40,857 nucleotides of DNA from Luteimonas sp. ANT-B3E (GCA_001683895.1 LXQJ01000041.1:143376-184232), one strand, 5' to 3'; positions 1 through 9,189 are shown, numbered from the stretch's first letter. Notes: a model not told the origin generated them from the letters alone. A program made the numbers and translations.

Positions 1-996
1 TCGCAGCCGCTCGCGCGCCGCGCCGGAGGCGATGGTTGCTCGCGCCAGCGCCACCCCGTTGGCGATCGTGTCCGAGACCTCGGCCACGTACAGTGCGGCG
101 CCGGCGTTCAGCGCGACGATCTCCAGCGGCAGCCCTGCACGGCCGTCAAGCGCCTCCAGCAGCATTGCCTGCGACGCCGCGACATCGGCCACGCGCAGGT
201 TGCGGCTGGCCGCCATCGCGATGCCGAAATCCTCCGGATGCACCTCGTATTCGCGCACCTGGCCGTCGCGCAGCTCGCCGACGAGGGTGCCGGCGCCAAG
301 CGAGATCTCGTCCATGCCGTCGCGACCCCAGACCACCAGCGCGCGCTGCGCGCCGAGCTGCTGCAGCACACGCACCTGGATGCCGACGAGGTCGGGGTGG
401 AACACACCCATCAGGATATTGGGCGCACCGGCCGGGTTGGTCAGCGGCCCCAGGATGTTGAACAGCGTGCGCACGCCCATCTCGCCGCGCACCGGTGCCA
501 CCGCCTTCATCGCCGGGTGGTGCACCGGCGCGAACATGAAGCCGATCCCGCACTCCGCGATGCAGGCCGTGACCTGTACCGGCGTGAGGTCGATCGCCGC
601 GCCCAGCGCCTCCAGCACGTCGGCGCTGCCGGATTTCGACGACACGCTGCGGTTGCCGTGCTTGGCCACGCGCGCACCGGCGGCGGCGACCACGAACATG
701 CTCGCGGTGGAGATGTTGAAGGTATGCGCGCCGTCGCCACCGGTACCGACGATGTCGACCAGGTGCGTGCGGTCGGAGACCTCCACCGGCAGCGCGAACT
801 CGCGCATGACGCTGGCGGCGCCGGCGATCTCGCCGATGGTCTCCTTCTTGACGCGCAGCCCGGTGAGGATCGCCGACGTCATCGCGTCGGAGACCTCGCC
901 GCGCATGATCTGCCGCATCAGCGCGACCATCTCGTCGTGGAAGATCTCGCGGTGTTCGATGGTGCGCTGCAGGGCTTGCTGCGGGGTGATGGCCAT
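1..996 (-). CDS. trpD: Anthranilate phosphoribosyltransferase (TrpD), 3' end cut by window edge
   Basis: TrpD transfers phosphoribose from PRPP to anthranilate, the second step of tryptophan biosynthesis in the cytoplasm. The frame starts at an ATG read as [15 protein letters not shown] and stays open to base 1, giving 332 codons. The family is usually about 340-345 residues, so only a short C-terminal piece is missing. The PRPP-binding glycine loop GTGGDGAHT lies near residue 80, followed by NISTAS and [15 protein letters not shown], all typical of the family. Only three bases separate the TGA of trpG from this ATG, so the two are co-transcribed and probably translationally coupled. trpC would be expected next, outside the window. 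Confidence 0.96.
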   Translation of the reverse strand, partial: MAITPQQALQRTIEHREIFHDEMVALMRQIMRGEVSDAMTSAILTGLRVKKETIGEIAGAASVMREFALPVEVSDRTHLVDIVGTGGDGAHTFNISTASMFVVAAAGARVAKHGNRSVSSKSGSADVLEALGAAIDLTPVQVTACIAECGIGFMFAPVHHPAMKAVAPVRGEMGVRTLFNILGPLTNPAGAPNILMGVFHPDLVGIQVRVLQQLGAQRALVVWGRDGMDEISLGAGTLVGELRDGQVREYEVHPEDFGIAMAASRNLRVADVAASQAMLLEALDGRAGLPLEIVALNAGAALYVAEVSDTIANGVALARATIASGAARERLR

Positions 997-999
997 CGC

Positions 1000-1578
1000 T
1001 CAGCGCTCCAGGAAGTTCTTCAGCAGGGCGTGGCCGTGCTCGGTGAGGATCGATTCGGGGTGGAACTGCACGCCCTCGACCGGATGCTCGCGGTGGCGCA
1101 GGCCCATGATCTCCTCCATCGACCCGTCGTCGTTGTCGGTCCAGGCGGTGACCTCGAGGCACGCCGGCAGCGTGGCCTTGTCGACCACGAGCGAGTGGTA
1201 GCGGGTGGCCTCGAACGGATCCGGCAGCCCGGCGAATACGCCGCCGCCGCGGTGGCGGATCGGCGAGGTCTTGCCGTGCATGATGCGGCCGGCGCGGACC
1301 ACGTCGCCGCCGTAGGCCTGGCCGATGCCCTGGTGGCCGAGGCAGACGCCCAGGATCGGGATGCGCTGTCCCAGCTGCTCCACCACCGCCACCGATACCC
1401 CGGCCTCGGACGGGGTGCAGGGTCCGGGAGAGATCACGATGCGCTCCGGCGCCAGGCGTGCGATCGCGTCGACGGTCAGCGCGTCGTTGCGCACCACCTC
1501 GACCTCGGCGCCCAGCGTCTGCAGGTACTGCACGAGGTTGAAGGTGAAGCTGTCGTAGTTGTCGATCATCAGCAGCAC
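1000..1578 (-). CDS. trpG: Anthranilate synthase component II, glutamine amidotransferase (TrpG/PabA type)
   Basis: This class I glutamine amidotransferase releases ammonia from glutamine and passes it to TrpE for anthranilate synthesis. It may also serve PabB for p-aminobenzoate, since such subunits are often shared. The 192-residue length fits the family. The nucleophile C79 sits in GVCLGHQ, and the His-Glu pair H173/E175 in FHPES completes the triad. I chose the GTG start at 1578 because it gives the usual N-terminus ([11 protein letters not shown], like PabA MILLIDNYDSF) and has GGAG about seven bases upstream. An ATG three codons later is the alternative. It has its own promoter at 1618-1646 and runs directly into trpD. 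Confidence 0.97.
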   Translation of the reverse strand: MLLMIDNYDSFTFNLVQYLQTLGAEVEVVRNDALTVDAIARLAPERIVISPGPCTPSEAGVSVAVVEQLGQRIPILGVCLGHQGIGQAYGGDVVRAGRIMHGKTSPIRHRGGGVFAGLPDPFEATRYHSLVVDKATLPACLEVTAWTDNDDGSMEEIMGLRHREHPVEGVQFHPESILTEHGHALLKNFLER

Positions 1579-1617
1579 GCGCGTCTCCGGCTGCGCGGAG
1601 GCGCGCGTGGGTGGGGC

Positions 1618-1646
1618 AATCTAGCGTCGCGGCCGCGCGCTGGCAA
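1618..1646 (-). promoter_or_regulatory. Predicted sigma-70-type promoter of trpGD
   Basis: On the minus strand TTGCCA (1641-1646) and TAGATT (1618-1623) are separated by exactly 17 bases. Transcription would begin about 33 bases before the trpG start codon. This is one of the best -35/-10 pairs in the window and suggests that trpGD is not dependent on read-through from trpE. Confidence 0.6.
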
Positions 1647-1709
1647 CGCGGGCAGGGCCTGCGCAGGTGCAAGGCCGGCGCAGCGGTGGCTCGCGCGGCG
1701 ACGGCGCGC

Positions 1710-3157
1710 TCAGCGCAGGGCCGGCATCCTGTCGATTGGCCCGAGGTTGCAGGTGTCGAAGCCGCGGCCGACCGGGAACGTCTCCGGGCGCGGACCGCAG
1801 ACCGAGACCACGAAGCCTTCGGCAGTCTCCGACCACACCCGCACCCGGAACGCGCCGCCGGGTGCGCTCCAGGTTTCTCCCGGCTTGAACATCGAGCCCT
1901 CGTTGTTGGAGACGGTGGCCGGCGGCACGTCGCTGTCCACACTTTGCGAGGGCGTCGAGCGCCCGGTATCGACCGAATGGATGATTACCGCATTGCCGGC
2001 CAGGTTGGACTCGTAGTAGCCGCTGCGCTGGCGCGCCTCGACCGTGTAGTACCGCGTCGTCGGTTCGCCTGGGACGCGCACGACCACCATCTGCGTGCTG
2101 GCGGAGCCAGGGGTCCGGCGCGGTCGAGGCTGAATGCCGGGACGTGGGTGCCGGCGGCGACAGTGCGCTTGCGGGCGGCATCGATCCAGCCGAGGCGGTC
2201 GCGGTGGTAGGTGTTGATGTGCTTGGCCACCGTGCCGTACGTCGGGCTGCTGTTGGCATTGCGCCAGGCGCTGCTCATCACGTCCCAGGGGTTGTCGTAC
2301 GGGTCGCTGTCGCCGTCGGAATTGTTGGCGTGCGGCAGCCCGTAACCGTGGCCCATCTCGTGCGCCAGCGGGGCCCGGTTGTTGAACGACCACGGCGGGT
2401 TCCAGGTGGTGCTCCAGCACTTGTTGATGCCGTCCAGCGTCGTACACCGGCCACCACCCCAGGCATAGCCGTCGAGGTCGCCGTTGAACATCATGTTGAT
2501 GCCCTGTACGCCACCGTTGGCAGCGAAGTTCACGGTCTCGTCGGCGGCGGCCACGCAGTCGTTGAACAGCGCGTTGAGATTGGCGCTGCCCGTTGCCGGC
2601 ACGTACGCCGAACGCGGCTGCGGCAGCGTGAACCACCCGTGCGCGCTGCTCCCGGCCAGGTTGATCTTGCCGTACGACACCTCGCGCCAGTAGTGGTCCA
2701 GCTAGCCCTGCGCGTTGCCGTACTGCGACTGGAAGAACGACTGCGGCTTCTGCTCGGTAGCGACGTCGGCAAACTTGCACATCAGCGTGACCCACACCGT
2801 GGTGCCGAGCACCTTGGCGTTGGCCGCGCCGGTGTCAGCCGCGACGATCGCCTCCACCCGGTACGGCGACAGCCCCTTGCCGTCCGGCGCGAAGGCCACC
2901 GAGATGCGCCGGTTGGCGAGCGCATGCAGGTCCTCGGCAGCAGCCAGCGCCTCTTCAGTATCAAGCGGGTAGCGCGTGCCGTCGTCCGCGACCAGGGTCG
3001 CGGTGAACCGGGGCGGCCCCGCGGTCACCACCTTGCCGGCCGCGAGCTGGGGGTCGCCCCACGTCAGCTCCAGCCACCCCTGCACCTGTGCCGCCTGCGC
3101 CGCGCCGCTCCCCAGCAGCGCAGCAAGCACCAGTCCCCACATCGCCGATATCCGCAT
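1710..3157 (-). pseudogene. Broken secreted zinc metallopeptidase (metzincin-type), amber stop plus frameshift
   Basis: Read from the ATG at 3157 (GGAAGGGGAG upstream), the product has a signal peptide ending around AAQA and then an N-terminal domain. An in-frame TAG follows at 2704-2702. Translation past it continues sensibly as LDHYWREVSYGKINL and reaches HEMGHGYGLPH (H266, E267, H270, H276), an exact HExxHxxGxxH zinc motif, and DVMSS, a likely Met-turn. Near 2105-2125 the frame shifts by one base (consistent with a lost base), and the C-terminal domain continues as STQMVVVRVPGEP to the TGA at 1710. The intact gene would encode about 482 residues. Both lesions are seen directly. Sequencing error is possible for either but less likely for both. 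The exact peptidase family is not certain. Confidence 0.85.
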
Positions 3158-3281
3158 GTTCCACTCCCCTTCCCGAGCGCCGATTATGCCGCGCCGCCCC
3201 GGTCGGATTGGCCACCGCGTCACGGAACGCGCGGCGGAGCAGGCCGATGGACCCCCACACCGTCCAGCGTCCAGGGCCGGC

Positions 3282-4085
3282 TCATTCCGCCAGCAGGAAG
3301 ATCGCGTACAGGTTTTCGGCGATCGCAATCGTGCCGACGGCGATGCTTTCAGGCGTGATGCGGCTGCCGGTGACGCTGACCGCGTCCATTGGGGACGGGG
3401 AGTCGAACACCGTGGGCGGCATGCCCTCACCGCGCCGCGCTGCGGGCCATCGGCCTGCCTGGATGCCATACGCGAAGCTCGGCGCCACGTCGGACACGCT
3501 GTACAGGCTCCGGATCCGGGTGCCATAGCTGCTGGCCAGCAGCTCAGCCGTCTGCCGCGTCTGTCGCATCGCCTCGGCCTTGAGCTCGCCGCGGAGCACG
3601 GTCTCGCCGGAATACGTTGGCTCGATGCCCGCGATCAGAACGTCTTCGCTGGCCTGCAGGCCTGCAAGGAAAGCGCGCGTGCCGTCGGGATCCCGGAAGG
3701 TGACGCGCAGCTGCCTCGTTACCTTCGTCCCCTTGAAGACCCTTCGCTGCGCTTCGTAGACGTACTCGGGCGCCACGCTGAACACCGTCGCGTCGACGGA
3801 CTCCGCGATCGCGCCACTGCGGGGGCGCGCAAGCGACTTCAGCAGCGCCGCCAGGTTGGCCTGCACCCGCTCGCGGGCGGCATCGGGCTGCATGTCGACC
3901 GCGGTCAGTGTTACCGAAACCGTGAACCGGTCCGGCACCACGTCGCGGCTGGCCTCGCCCTTGACCAGCAGGTGCGGCAGGGACGGCAGCGCATTGACCT
4001 GCGCCTGGGCGGCCGGTGCGGCCAGCAGCAGCGCCAGCACCACCCCCGTCCAAGTTCCCCACGATGTCCCTGCTTCTGTTTCCAT
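3282..4085 (-). CDS. SIMPL-domain (DUF541) secreted protein
   Basis: The 267-residue product has a signal peptide (hydrophobic GVVLALLLAAPAAQA, probable cleavage after A28), so it acts outside the cytoplasm. The body contains features of the SIMPL/DUF541 family: LLVKGEASRDVVPDRFTVSVTLTAV near the start, repeated helices with LKAEAMRQTRQTAELLASSYG, and a late strand around SVTGSRI. Family members are periplasmic or outer-membrane associated proteins of poorly defined function, some linked to stress tolerance. The start at 4085 has GGGAGG upstream. A longer in-frame extension to 4178 would overlap trpE and destroy the signal peptide, so I rejected it. The gene begins 23 bases after trpE and is probably co-transcribed with it, without an evident metabolic link. 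Confidence 0.88.
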   Translation of the reverse strand: METEAGTSWGTWTGVVLALLLAAPAAQAQVNALPSLPHLLVKGEASRDVVPDRFTVSVTLTAVDMQPDAARERVQANLAALLKSLARPRSGAIAESVDATVFSVAPEYVYEAQRRVFKGTKVTRQLRVTFRDPDGTRAFLAGLQASEDVLIAGIEPTYSGETVLRGELKAEAMRQTRQTAELLASSYGTRIRSLYSVSDVAPSFAYGIQAGRWPAARRGEGMPPTVFDSPSPMDAVSVTGSRITPESIAVGTIAIAENLYAIFLLAE

Positions 4086-4108
4086 GGCACGTCCTCCCGG
4101 GTTGTCGA

Positions 4109-5611
4109 TCAAAGTCCCTTTGCCGCCTCGGCGACCGCGCGGAACAGCGCGCGGCCCTTGTTCATCGTTTCGTCCCATTCGCGAGCGGGATCGGAGTCGT
4201 GGACGATGCCCGCACCGGCCTGCACATGCAGGCGGCCGTCCTGGATGACCGCGGTGCGGATGGCGATCGCGGTGTCGGCGTCACCATGCCACCCGATGTA
4301 GCCGACCGCGCCCGAATACACGTTGCGCCGGATGGGCTCGAGTTCGCGGATGATCTCGAGCGCGCGGATCTTCGGCGCGCCGCTGACGGTGCCGGCGGGG
4401 AACGTCGCGCGCAGCACGTCGACATAGCCCATGCCGTCGCGGAGCGTGCCGGTGACCTCGCTGACGATGTGCATCACGTGGCTGTAGCGCTCGATGACGA
4501 AGCGCTCGCCCATCGCCACCGTGCCCGGCGCCGAGACGCGGCCGACGTCGTTGCGGCCGAGGTCGATCAGCATCAGATGCTCGGCGCGCTCCTTGGGGTC
4601 GGCCAGCAGTTCGGCCTCCAGCGCCAGGTCCTGCTCAGCGGTGTCGCCGCGTGGCCGGGTGCCGGCGATCGGGCGCACGGTCACCACCGAGCCGCCCGCT
4701 GCCGCCGCCTGCAGCCGCACCAGGATTTCCGGCGAGCTGCCGACGACCTGGGTGGTGCCGGTGTCGATGAAGTACATGTACGGCGACGGGTTGAGCCCGC
4801 GCAGCGCGCGATACACGTCGACCGGGCGCGCGGTAAACGGGACCGACAGCCGCTGCGACAGCACCACCTGGAACACGTCGCCATCGGCGATGTACTCGCG
4901 CGCCCGCTCGACCGCGGCGATGAAGCCGTCGCGGGTAAAGCCGGACACGAAGTCGTCCTCGCCCAGCGCCGCCGGCACCAGCGTTTCCGGATAGCCGGCG
5001 CCGCCCTGGCGCAGGCGGTGGACCAGTTGGTCGAGCCGGCGCTCGGCGCGTGCCAGCGCCTGCGGCGTGCGCGGATCCGCATGCACGACCAGGTACAGCC
5101 GGCCTTTGAGGTTGTCGAACACTGCGACCTCCTCTGACAGCATCAGCAGGATGTCGGGGGTGCCCAGCTCGTCGGGCTTGCCGGCGCCGTCGGCCTGCGC
5201 TGCGGCAAGCCGCGGCTCGATCAGGCCGATGCACTCGAATCCGAACCAGCCGACGAGGCCGCCGCTGAAGCCGGGCAGCCCCGGCAGCTTCGGCACTGAG
5301 TGCTGCGCGCGCAGTCGCTCGACCTCGGCGAAAGGATCGTCGACCTCGCGGGTCTCGACCACCTCGCCGTGCTCGCTCACCGTCAGTGCGTGGCCGGCGA
5401 ACGCGTACACGCGGGCGGCCGGCAGGCCGATGATCGAATGGCGGCCGAAGCGCTCGCCGCCCTCGACCGATTCGAACAGATAGGTGTGCGGGCCGTCGGC
5501 CAGCTTCAGGTAGACCGACAGCGGGGTGTCGAGGTCGGACAGCACCTCGCGGACCACCGGGATGCGGGTATGGCCGGCGTCGGCGTGCTGCTGGAACTCG
5601 TCTGGCGACAT
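4109..5611 (-). CDS. trpE: Anthranilate synthase component I (TrpE)
   Basis: TrpE converts chorismate and ammonia to anthranilate, the committed step of tryptophan synthesis, and forms a complex with TrpG. The 500-residue protein carries the N-terminal SVEGGERFGRHSIIG segment (tryptophan feedback region) and the chorismate-binding core: RPIAGTRPRG, AEHLMLIDLGRNDVGRV, FPAGTVSGAPKIRALEII and a C-terminal QAGAGIVHDSDP. I chose the ATG at 5611 because it gives MSPDEFQQHADAGHTRIP, a normal family N-terminus, with GAGG upstream. Longer starts add arginine-rich sequence unlike the family. trpE is separated from trpGD by about 2.5 kb holding a SIMPL gene and a pseudogene. I found no leader peptide with tandem Trp codons upstream, so classical attenuation is not supported. 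Confidence 0.96.
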   Translation of the reverse strand: MSPDEFQQHADAGHTRIPVVREVLSDLDTPLSVYLKLADGPHTYLFESVEGGERFGRHSIIGLPAARVYAFAGHALTVSEHGEVVETREVDDPFAEVERLRAQHSVPKLPGLPGFSGGLVGWFGFECIGLIEPRLAAAQADGAGKPDELGTPDILLMLSEEVAVFDNLKGRLYLVVHADPRTPQALARAERRLDQLVHRLRQGGAGYPETLVPAALGEDDFVSGFTRDGFIAAVERAREYIADGDVFQVVLSQRLSVPFTARPVDVYRALRGLNPSPYMYFIDTGTTQVVGSSPEILVRLQAAAAGGSVVTVRPIAGTRPRGDTAEQDLALEAELLADPKERAEHLMLIDLGRNDVGRVSAPGTVAMGERFVIERYSHVMHIVSEVTGTLRDGMGYVDVLRATFPAGTVSGAPKIRALEIIRELEPIRRNVYSGAVGYIGWHGDADTAIAIRTAVIQDGRLHVQAGAGIVHDSDPAREWDETMNKGRALFRAVAEAAKGL

Positions 5612-5756
5612 CGGGTGGGGATCCTCGAGGACAGGCACGAACCGCAGCCGGCGCAGTGCGCCGCGCCGTCGAATCGCCCGCCAGTATGGAAGCTGTGGCC
5701 GTAGCCGGTCGATCCGGCCACGCTGGCCGCGGTCGATCACGCGGCGGTGACGGACC

Positions 5757-6695
5757 TCAAACGGCGCGGGGCGACCACAGTGGGCAGCCCGCGGGGAGGT
5801 GCATGCGCAGGCGTCCGGGCACGCATTCCAGCCGGTAGCGGCGCGCCGACAGCGGCTCGCCGTCGAGGTTGAGCGTCAGCGGCTCGGCCACGGCAATCTC
5901 CACCCACTGCAGCTGGGCGCGCGTCGCCACACGGTCCAGCGCCGCCTCACGGCCGTCGCTGAGCACGGAGCCGATGGTGGCGGCGACCTCGCCCTCCAGC
6001 GACGGCACGATGGTCAGGTCCAGCAGGCCGTCGTCGATGACCGCGTCGGGGCACAGCGCCTGGCCGCCGCCGGCCTGGCGGCCGTTGCCGATCCCCAGTG
6101 CGATGAAGCCGCCTTCCCAGCGGAAGCCGGGGCCGCTGAAGCACGCGTCGATCGGCTCGATGCGCCCCAGCCGCGACATGCCGGTCACCAGGTAGGCCAG
6201 GCCGCCGAGCAGCTTTTTCAAGCCTTCGCTGGTTTCCACGGTCACCTGGGTGCCGAATCCGCCGCTGGCGAGGTTGACCGCCCAGCGCTGCGCGCCGTCG
6301 ACCTCCAGCCGCAGCAGGTCGACCGGCCGCGGCGCGACGTCGCGCGCGATGCGCAGCGCCGCGGCGAGGTCGCCGGGAATTCCGGCGGCGGTGGCGAAGT
6401 CGTTGGCGGTGCCGAGCGGCAGCACGGCGACCGCCGGCAGCGCGTCAGCCGCCGCGTCAAGGCGCGCAAGCGCGTTGGCGACTTCGCACAACGTGCCGTC
6501 GCCACCGCCGGAGACGATCGTGCCGACGCCGTCCGCCAGCGCCTCGACGACGTGACGGTCGACATCGCCGGACTCCCAGGTGACGCGCACGTCGAGCTGC
6601 GTGCCCTCGTCGCGGAGTGCCTGCACGGCATCGCGCAGCTGGTCGTTGCCAGCGGACTTGCCGTTGAGCACCAGGCGGAGATGGGATGGCGTCAT
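5757..6695 (-). CDS. Diacylglycerol/lipid kinase of the YegS/DgkB family
   Basis: The 312-residue protein belongs to the DAGK-catalytic family that phosphorylates lipid alcohols such as diacylglycerol or phosphatidylglycerol with ATP. The nucleotide-binding loop [16 protein letters not shown] lies at residues 62-76 and [10 protein letters not shown] at 92-101; both are signatures of the fold. A C-terminal beta-sandwich with LNLDGEPL is also typical, and the length is close to E. coli YegS (299 residues). The ATG at 6695 yields [16 protein letters not shown], where LVLNGKSAG is the normal first strand and loop; longer in-frame starts run into low-complexity arginine-rich sequence. It lies 146 bases after rpe on the same strand. 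The true substrate cannot be told from sequence. Confidence 0.92.
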   Translation of the reverse strand: MTPSHLRLVLNGKSAGNDQLRDAVQALRDEGTQLDVRVTWESGDVDRHVVEALADGVGTIVSGGGDGTLCEVANALARLDAAADALPAVAVLPLGTANDFATAAGIPGDLAAALRIARDVAPRPVDLLRLEVDGAQRWAVNLASGGFGTQVTVETSEGLKKLLGGLAYLVTGMSRLGRIEPIDACFSGPGFRWEGGFIALGIGNGRQAGGGQALCPDAVIDDGLLDLTIVPSLEGEVAATIGSVLSDGREAALDRVATRAQLQWVEIAVAEPLTLNLDGEPLSARRYRLECVPGRLRMHLPAGCPLWSPRAV

Positions 6696-6841
6696 GCGGG
6701 CGGCATCCTGCGGAAGGCGTGGCGTCCGCGACCGGGCGCCGGGCGAGGATAGGCGCGGGGCTGTCGCGTCCGGTGAAGATGCGGCGCGGGCACCGGGTTG
6801 CGACACGACATGCGCGGCAGCGCCGCGGCACCGGGTGACCG

Positions 6842-7540
6842 TCAGCCGCGCGCGGCCGCGACCTCGTCGCGCATGCGCGCGATCACGTCGGCGTAGTCCG
6901 GCTCGCCGAAGATCGCGGACCCGGCGACGAACGTATCGGCGCCGGCGCGCGCCACCTCGCCAATGTTGGCGGGCTTGATGCCGCCGTCGACCTCGAGCCG
7001 GATCGCGCGGCCGCTGGCGTCGATGCGCTCGCGCACACGGCGGATTTTTTCCAGCGTGCCGGGGATGAAGGCCTGCCCGCCAAAGCCGGGATTGACCGAC
7101 ATGAGCAGCACCAGGTCGATGTCGTCCATGACGTGGTCGAGGACCGACAGCGATGTTGCCGGATTCAGCACCACGCCGGCCTGGCAGCCCTCGGCGCGGA
7201 TGAGCTGGATCGTCCGATGCACGTGCGCGCTGGCCTCGGGATGGAAACTGATCAGGCTGGCACCCGCGCGCGCGAAGTCGGGCACCAGCCGGTCGACCGG
7301 CTGCACCATCAGGTGCACGTCGATCGGCGCGGTGACGCCGTGTTTCCGCAGCGCCGCGCACACCAGGGGCCCGATGGTCAGGTTGGGCACGTAGTGGTTG
7401 TCCATCACGTCGAAATGCACCCAGTCGGCGCCGTCGGCCAGTACGCGGTCGACATCCGCGCCGAGGCGGGCGAAGTCGGCCGAGAGGATCGACGGGGCGA
7501 TGACGCAGTCGGCGGGGCCGGCTGGCTGGCGCTCGGACAT
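6842..7540 (-). CDS. rpe: Ribulose-phosphate 3-epimerase
   Basis: Rpe interconverts ribulose 5-phosphate and xylulose 5-phosphate in the pentose phosphate pathway. The 232-residue TIM-barrel has [13 protein letters not shown], the metal-binding H42 and D44 in [13 protein letters not shown]75 in [17 protein letters not shown] for phosphate/substrate, and [11 protein letters not shown] with the second catalytic aspartate. The ATG at 7540 is preceded by CAGGAA at a suitable distance and adds about eight residues compared with the common 223-225-residue form. In many proteobacteria rpe lies just upstream of trpE; here a lipid kinase gene stands between them. A TAGAAT element lies 50 bases upstream. 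Confidence 0.97.
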   Translation of the reverse strand: MSERQPAGPADCVIAPSILSADFARLGADVDRVLADGADWVHFDVMDNHYVPNLTIGPLVCAALRKHGVTAPIDVHLMVQPVDRLVPDFARAGASLISFHPEASAHVHRTIQLIRAEGCQAGVVLNPATSLSVLDHVMDDIDLVLLMSVNPGFGGQAFIPGTLEKIRRVRERIDASGRAIRLEVDGGIKPANIGEVARAGADTFVAGSAIFGEPDYADVIARMRDEVAAARG

Positions 7541-7589
7541 TCGGGATTTCCTGCAGGGTGGCGCGCCGCGCGGCGACACCTGAGCGACC

Positions 7590-7595
7590 ATTCTA
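7590..7595 (-). promoter_or_regulatory. Probable -10 element for rpe
   Basis: TAGAAT on the minus strand lies about 50 bases before the rpe start codon. No convincing -35 is seen; the region upstream is a run of GGCCCC-like repeats (about 7606-7626). Confidence 0.4.
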
Positions 7596-7788
7596 GTCGG
7601 CCACCGGCCCGGCCCCGGCCCCGGCCTGCAGATCCGCGCCATACGTGGCACGCAGGTGCATCCACATGACGCTCCGGCCCGTAGACAGAACACTGGACCT
7701 CGGGCCACCGCGGGGTCCCGCGCACGCCGGCACGGCCGAAGTCGCGCATGGAGGCCCGCCCGGGCCAATCCCCCACAGGAGGAATTCG

Positions 7789-8640
7789 ATGAAGAACACC
7801 CGCAAACTGCTTGCCACCGCCATCGTCGGCGCGTTGGGCACCACCGCCGGCATCGCGCCGGCGTTCGCCCAGGACGCCTGGACCGGCGGCTACGTCGGCG
7901 GCCACGTCGGCGCCGTGACGAAGCCCGACGACGGCGGCAGCGACCGCTTCCTGTTCGACACCAACCTGGACGGCCAGTTCGGCGACACCGTGCGCACCGG
8001 CGCGGGTGCAGATGCGTTCTCGCCGGGCTTCTGTAACGGCGCGGCGCGCACCGCAGTGCCCGGCGGCGGCTGCAGCAGGAACAATGGCGGCGCCGACTGG
8101 GGCGTGCGCGCGGGCTACGACTGGCAGGCCGGCAGCTGGGTCTATGGCGTGGTCGGCGAGTACGCGATGAACGACGTCCGCGACGCGGTCACCGCCTTCA
8201 GCACCACGCCCGCCTACTACACCATGTTCCGCAAGGTCGACGGCATGGCCGCGATCCGCGCGCGTGCCGGCTACGCCTTCGGCGCGCAGGCCGAGAACCT
8301 GGTCTACGCCACCGGCGGCCTCGCCTACGCCCGCATCGACGCGGTGCACACCACCAGCAACGGCGCCAACGCCTTCAGCACCCGCAATGGCCGCGACAAA
8401 GTCGACGGGTACCAGCTGGGCCTGGGCTACGAGCGCAAGGTTGGCGACAATTTCAGCGTCGGCCTGGAGTACCTGTTCACCAGCCTCGAGGACGAGGACT
8501 TCCGGGTCCACTCTGCGCGCGGCAACGCCCCGGCGACCAACCCGTTCCTGCTGGTCAACCCCGCCGGCACCGACTTCCGCCGCAGCGACACCGATTTCGA
8601 CTTCGACAGCGTGCGCCTGACCGCGACCTATCGCTTCTGA
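7789..8640 (+). CDS. Outer-membrane beta-barrel (porin-like) protein
   Basis: The 283-residue protein begins with a signal peptide ([27 protein letters not shown], cleavage before QDAW). It continues with alternating aromatic/hydrophobic strands such as [47 protein letters not shown] and [28 protein letters not shown]. It ends in RLTATYRF, with the C-terminal phenylalanine needed for barrel insertion. This is the small OmpA-barrel/opacity-type fold with about eight strands. Two cysteines (FCNGA and GGCSR) lie in a probable external loop. AGGAGG sits six bases before the ATG, a very strong ribosome binding site that suggests high expression, and a strong terminator follows. The specific role is unknown. 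Confidence 0.9.
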   Translation: MKNTRKLLATAIVGALGTTAGIAPAFAQDAWTGGYVGGHVGAVTKPDDGGSDRFLFDTNLDGQFGDTVRTGAGADAFSPGFCNGAARTAVPGGGCSRNNGGADWGVRAGYDWQAGSWVYGVVGEYAMNDVRDAVTAFSTTPAYYTMFRKVDGMAAIRARAGYAFGAQAENLVYATGGLAYARIDAVHTTSNGANAFSTRNGRDKVDGYQLGLGYERKVGDNFSVGLEYLFTSLEDEDFRVHSARGNAPATNPFLLVNPAGTDFRRSDTDFDFDSVRLTATYRF

Positions 8641-8647
8641 CCCACGT

Positions 8648-8664
8648 ATGCCGCATCGCGGCAT
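8648..8664 (+). other. Small perfect hairpin after the porin-like gene
   Basis: ATGCCGC-ATC-GCGGCAT forms a perfect 7-bp stem with a three-base loop, eight bases after the stop codon and just ahead of the main terminator. It may protect the 3' end of the mRNA. Confidence 0.4.
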
Positions 8665-8685
8665 GTCCGATTGCAGTGTTGATCA

Positions 8686-8717
8686 GGCCCCGCCGGCATC
8701 GGCGGGGCCTTCTGTTT
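8686..8717 (+). terminator. Rho-independent terminator of the porin-like gene
   Basis: GGCCCCGCC and GGCGGGGCC form a 9-bp GC stem around a six-base loop, followed by TTCTGTTT. Confidence 0.8.
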
Positions 8718-8785
8718 GCGGCGCATCGCGGGACGCGACCAGGCCTCCGCCTGCACGCTGCACCGGCCTGTCCCGGCGGAATGCG

Positions 8786-9118
8786 TCAGTCGTGCTTGCG
8801 CCGCCGCGCCTTGATGCGGTCGTAGGCGATGTTGATCTCGCGCGCCTTGCGCTCTGCCTGCTCGCGCAGCTCCTCCGCGGCGCCGGCGAGCCGGTCGGGG
8901 TGGTACTGCGAGATCAGCCGGCGATAGGCCTGGTCGACCTCGCCGTCGCTGGCGTCCGGGGTCACGCCGAGCACCGCGTAAGACGCGTCGCGCCGGCTGG
9001 TGAACACGCCGCTGTCGAACGCATGGCCGACCAGCAGCCCGACCACGCCGCCGGCAGGGTGCCGCAGCAGCAGCCAGCCGGCGATGAAGCCGAGCAACTT
9101 GCCGTACCAGCGTGTCAT
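8786..9118 (-). CDS. Miniature membrane-anchored J-domain protein (DjlA-like)
   Basis: The 110-residue protein starts with a DjlA-like membrane segment (WYGKLLGFIAGWLLLRHPAGGVVGLLVGHAFD, residues 4-35). After a short linker it has a J domain, SYAVLGVTPDASDGEVDQAYRRLISQYHPDRL, with the HPD motif at 73-75, and ends in a basic tail. J domains stimulate the ATPase of DnaK. E. coli DjlA (271 residues) has a TerB domain between the anchor and the J domain; it is absent here, so the J domain follows the membrane segment almost directly. The ATG at 9118 lies 21 bases after a TAGAAT -10 element. It is divergent from purC and likely a co-chaperone recruiting DnaK to the inner membrane. Confidence 0.88.
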   Translation of the reverse strand: MTRWYGKLLGFIAGWLLLRHPAGGVVGLLVGHAFDSGVFTSRRDASYAVLGVTPDASDGEVDQAYRRLISQYHPDRLAGAAEELREQAERKAREINIAYDRIKARRRKHD

Positions 9119-9138
9119 GCGCGTGCGTCCATGCCGTG

Positions 9139-9144
9139 ATTCTA
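9139..9144 (-). promoter_or_regulatory. Probable -10 element for the J-domain gene
   Basis: TAGAAT on the minus strand lies 21 bases before the start codon of the J-domain gene. No clear -35 is visible. Confidence 0.4.
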
Positions 9145-9183
9145 GGGCCTGCGGCGCGGCGCCGCGCCTGCACGGGCCGTGGC

Positions 9184-9189
9184 TACAAT
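9184..9189 (+). promoter_or_regulatory. Probable -10 element for purC
   Basis: TACAAT lies 31 bases before the chosen purC ATG. It overlaps the alternative upstream GTG/ATG starts, which argues against their use. No clear -35 is visible. Confidence 0.45.

Noticed and set aside
238-2016. Long open frame antisense to trpD, trpG and the peptidase region
   Set aside because: It is His/Arg/Ala-rich, has no family pattern and mirrors well-supported genes on the other strand. Such frames are expected in DNA of this GC content.
2702-2704. TAG in the peptidase as a recoded amber codon (pyrrolysine or programmed read-through)
   Set aside because: A second lesion, a frameshift, lies in the same gene, and nothing else in the window suggests recoding. 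Gene decay or sequence error is simpler.
5612-5756. Tryptophan attenuator before trpE
   Set aside because: There is no short leader frame with consecutive Trp codons and no terminator/antiterminator pair with a T-run; only a weak 7-bp stem is seen.
7606-7626. GGCCCC-type short repeats upstream of rpe
   Set aside because: They are too short and imperfect to be more than local GC-rich sequence.
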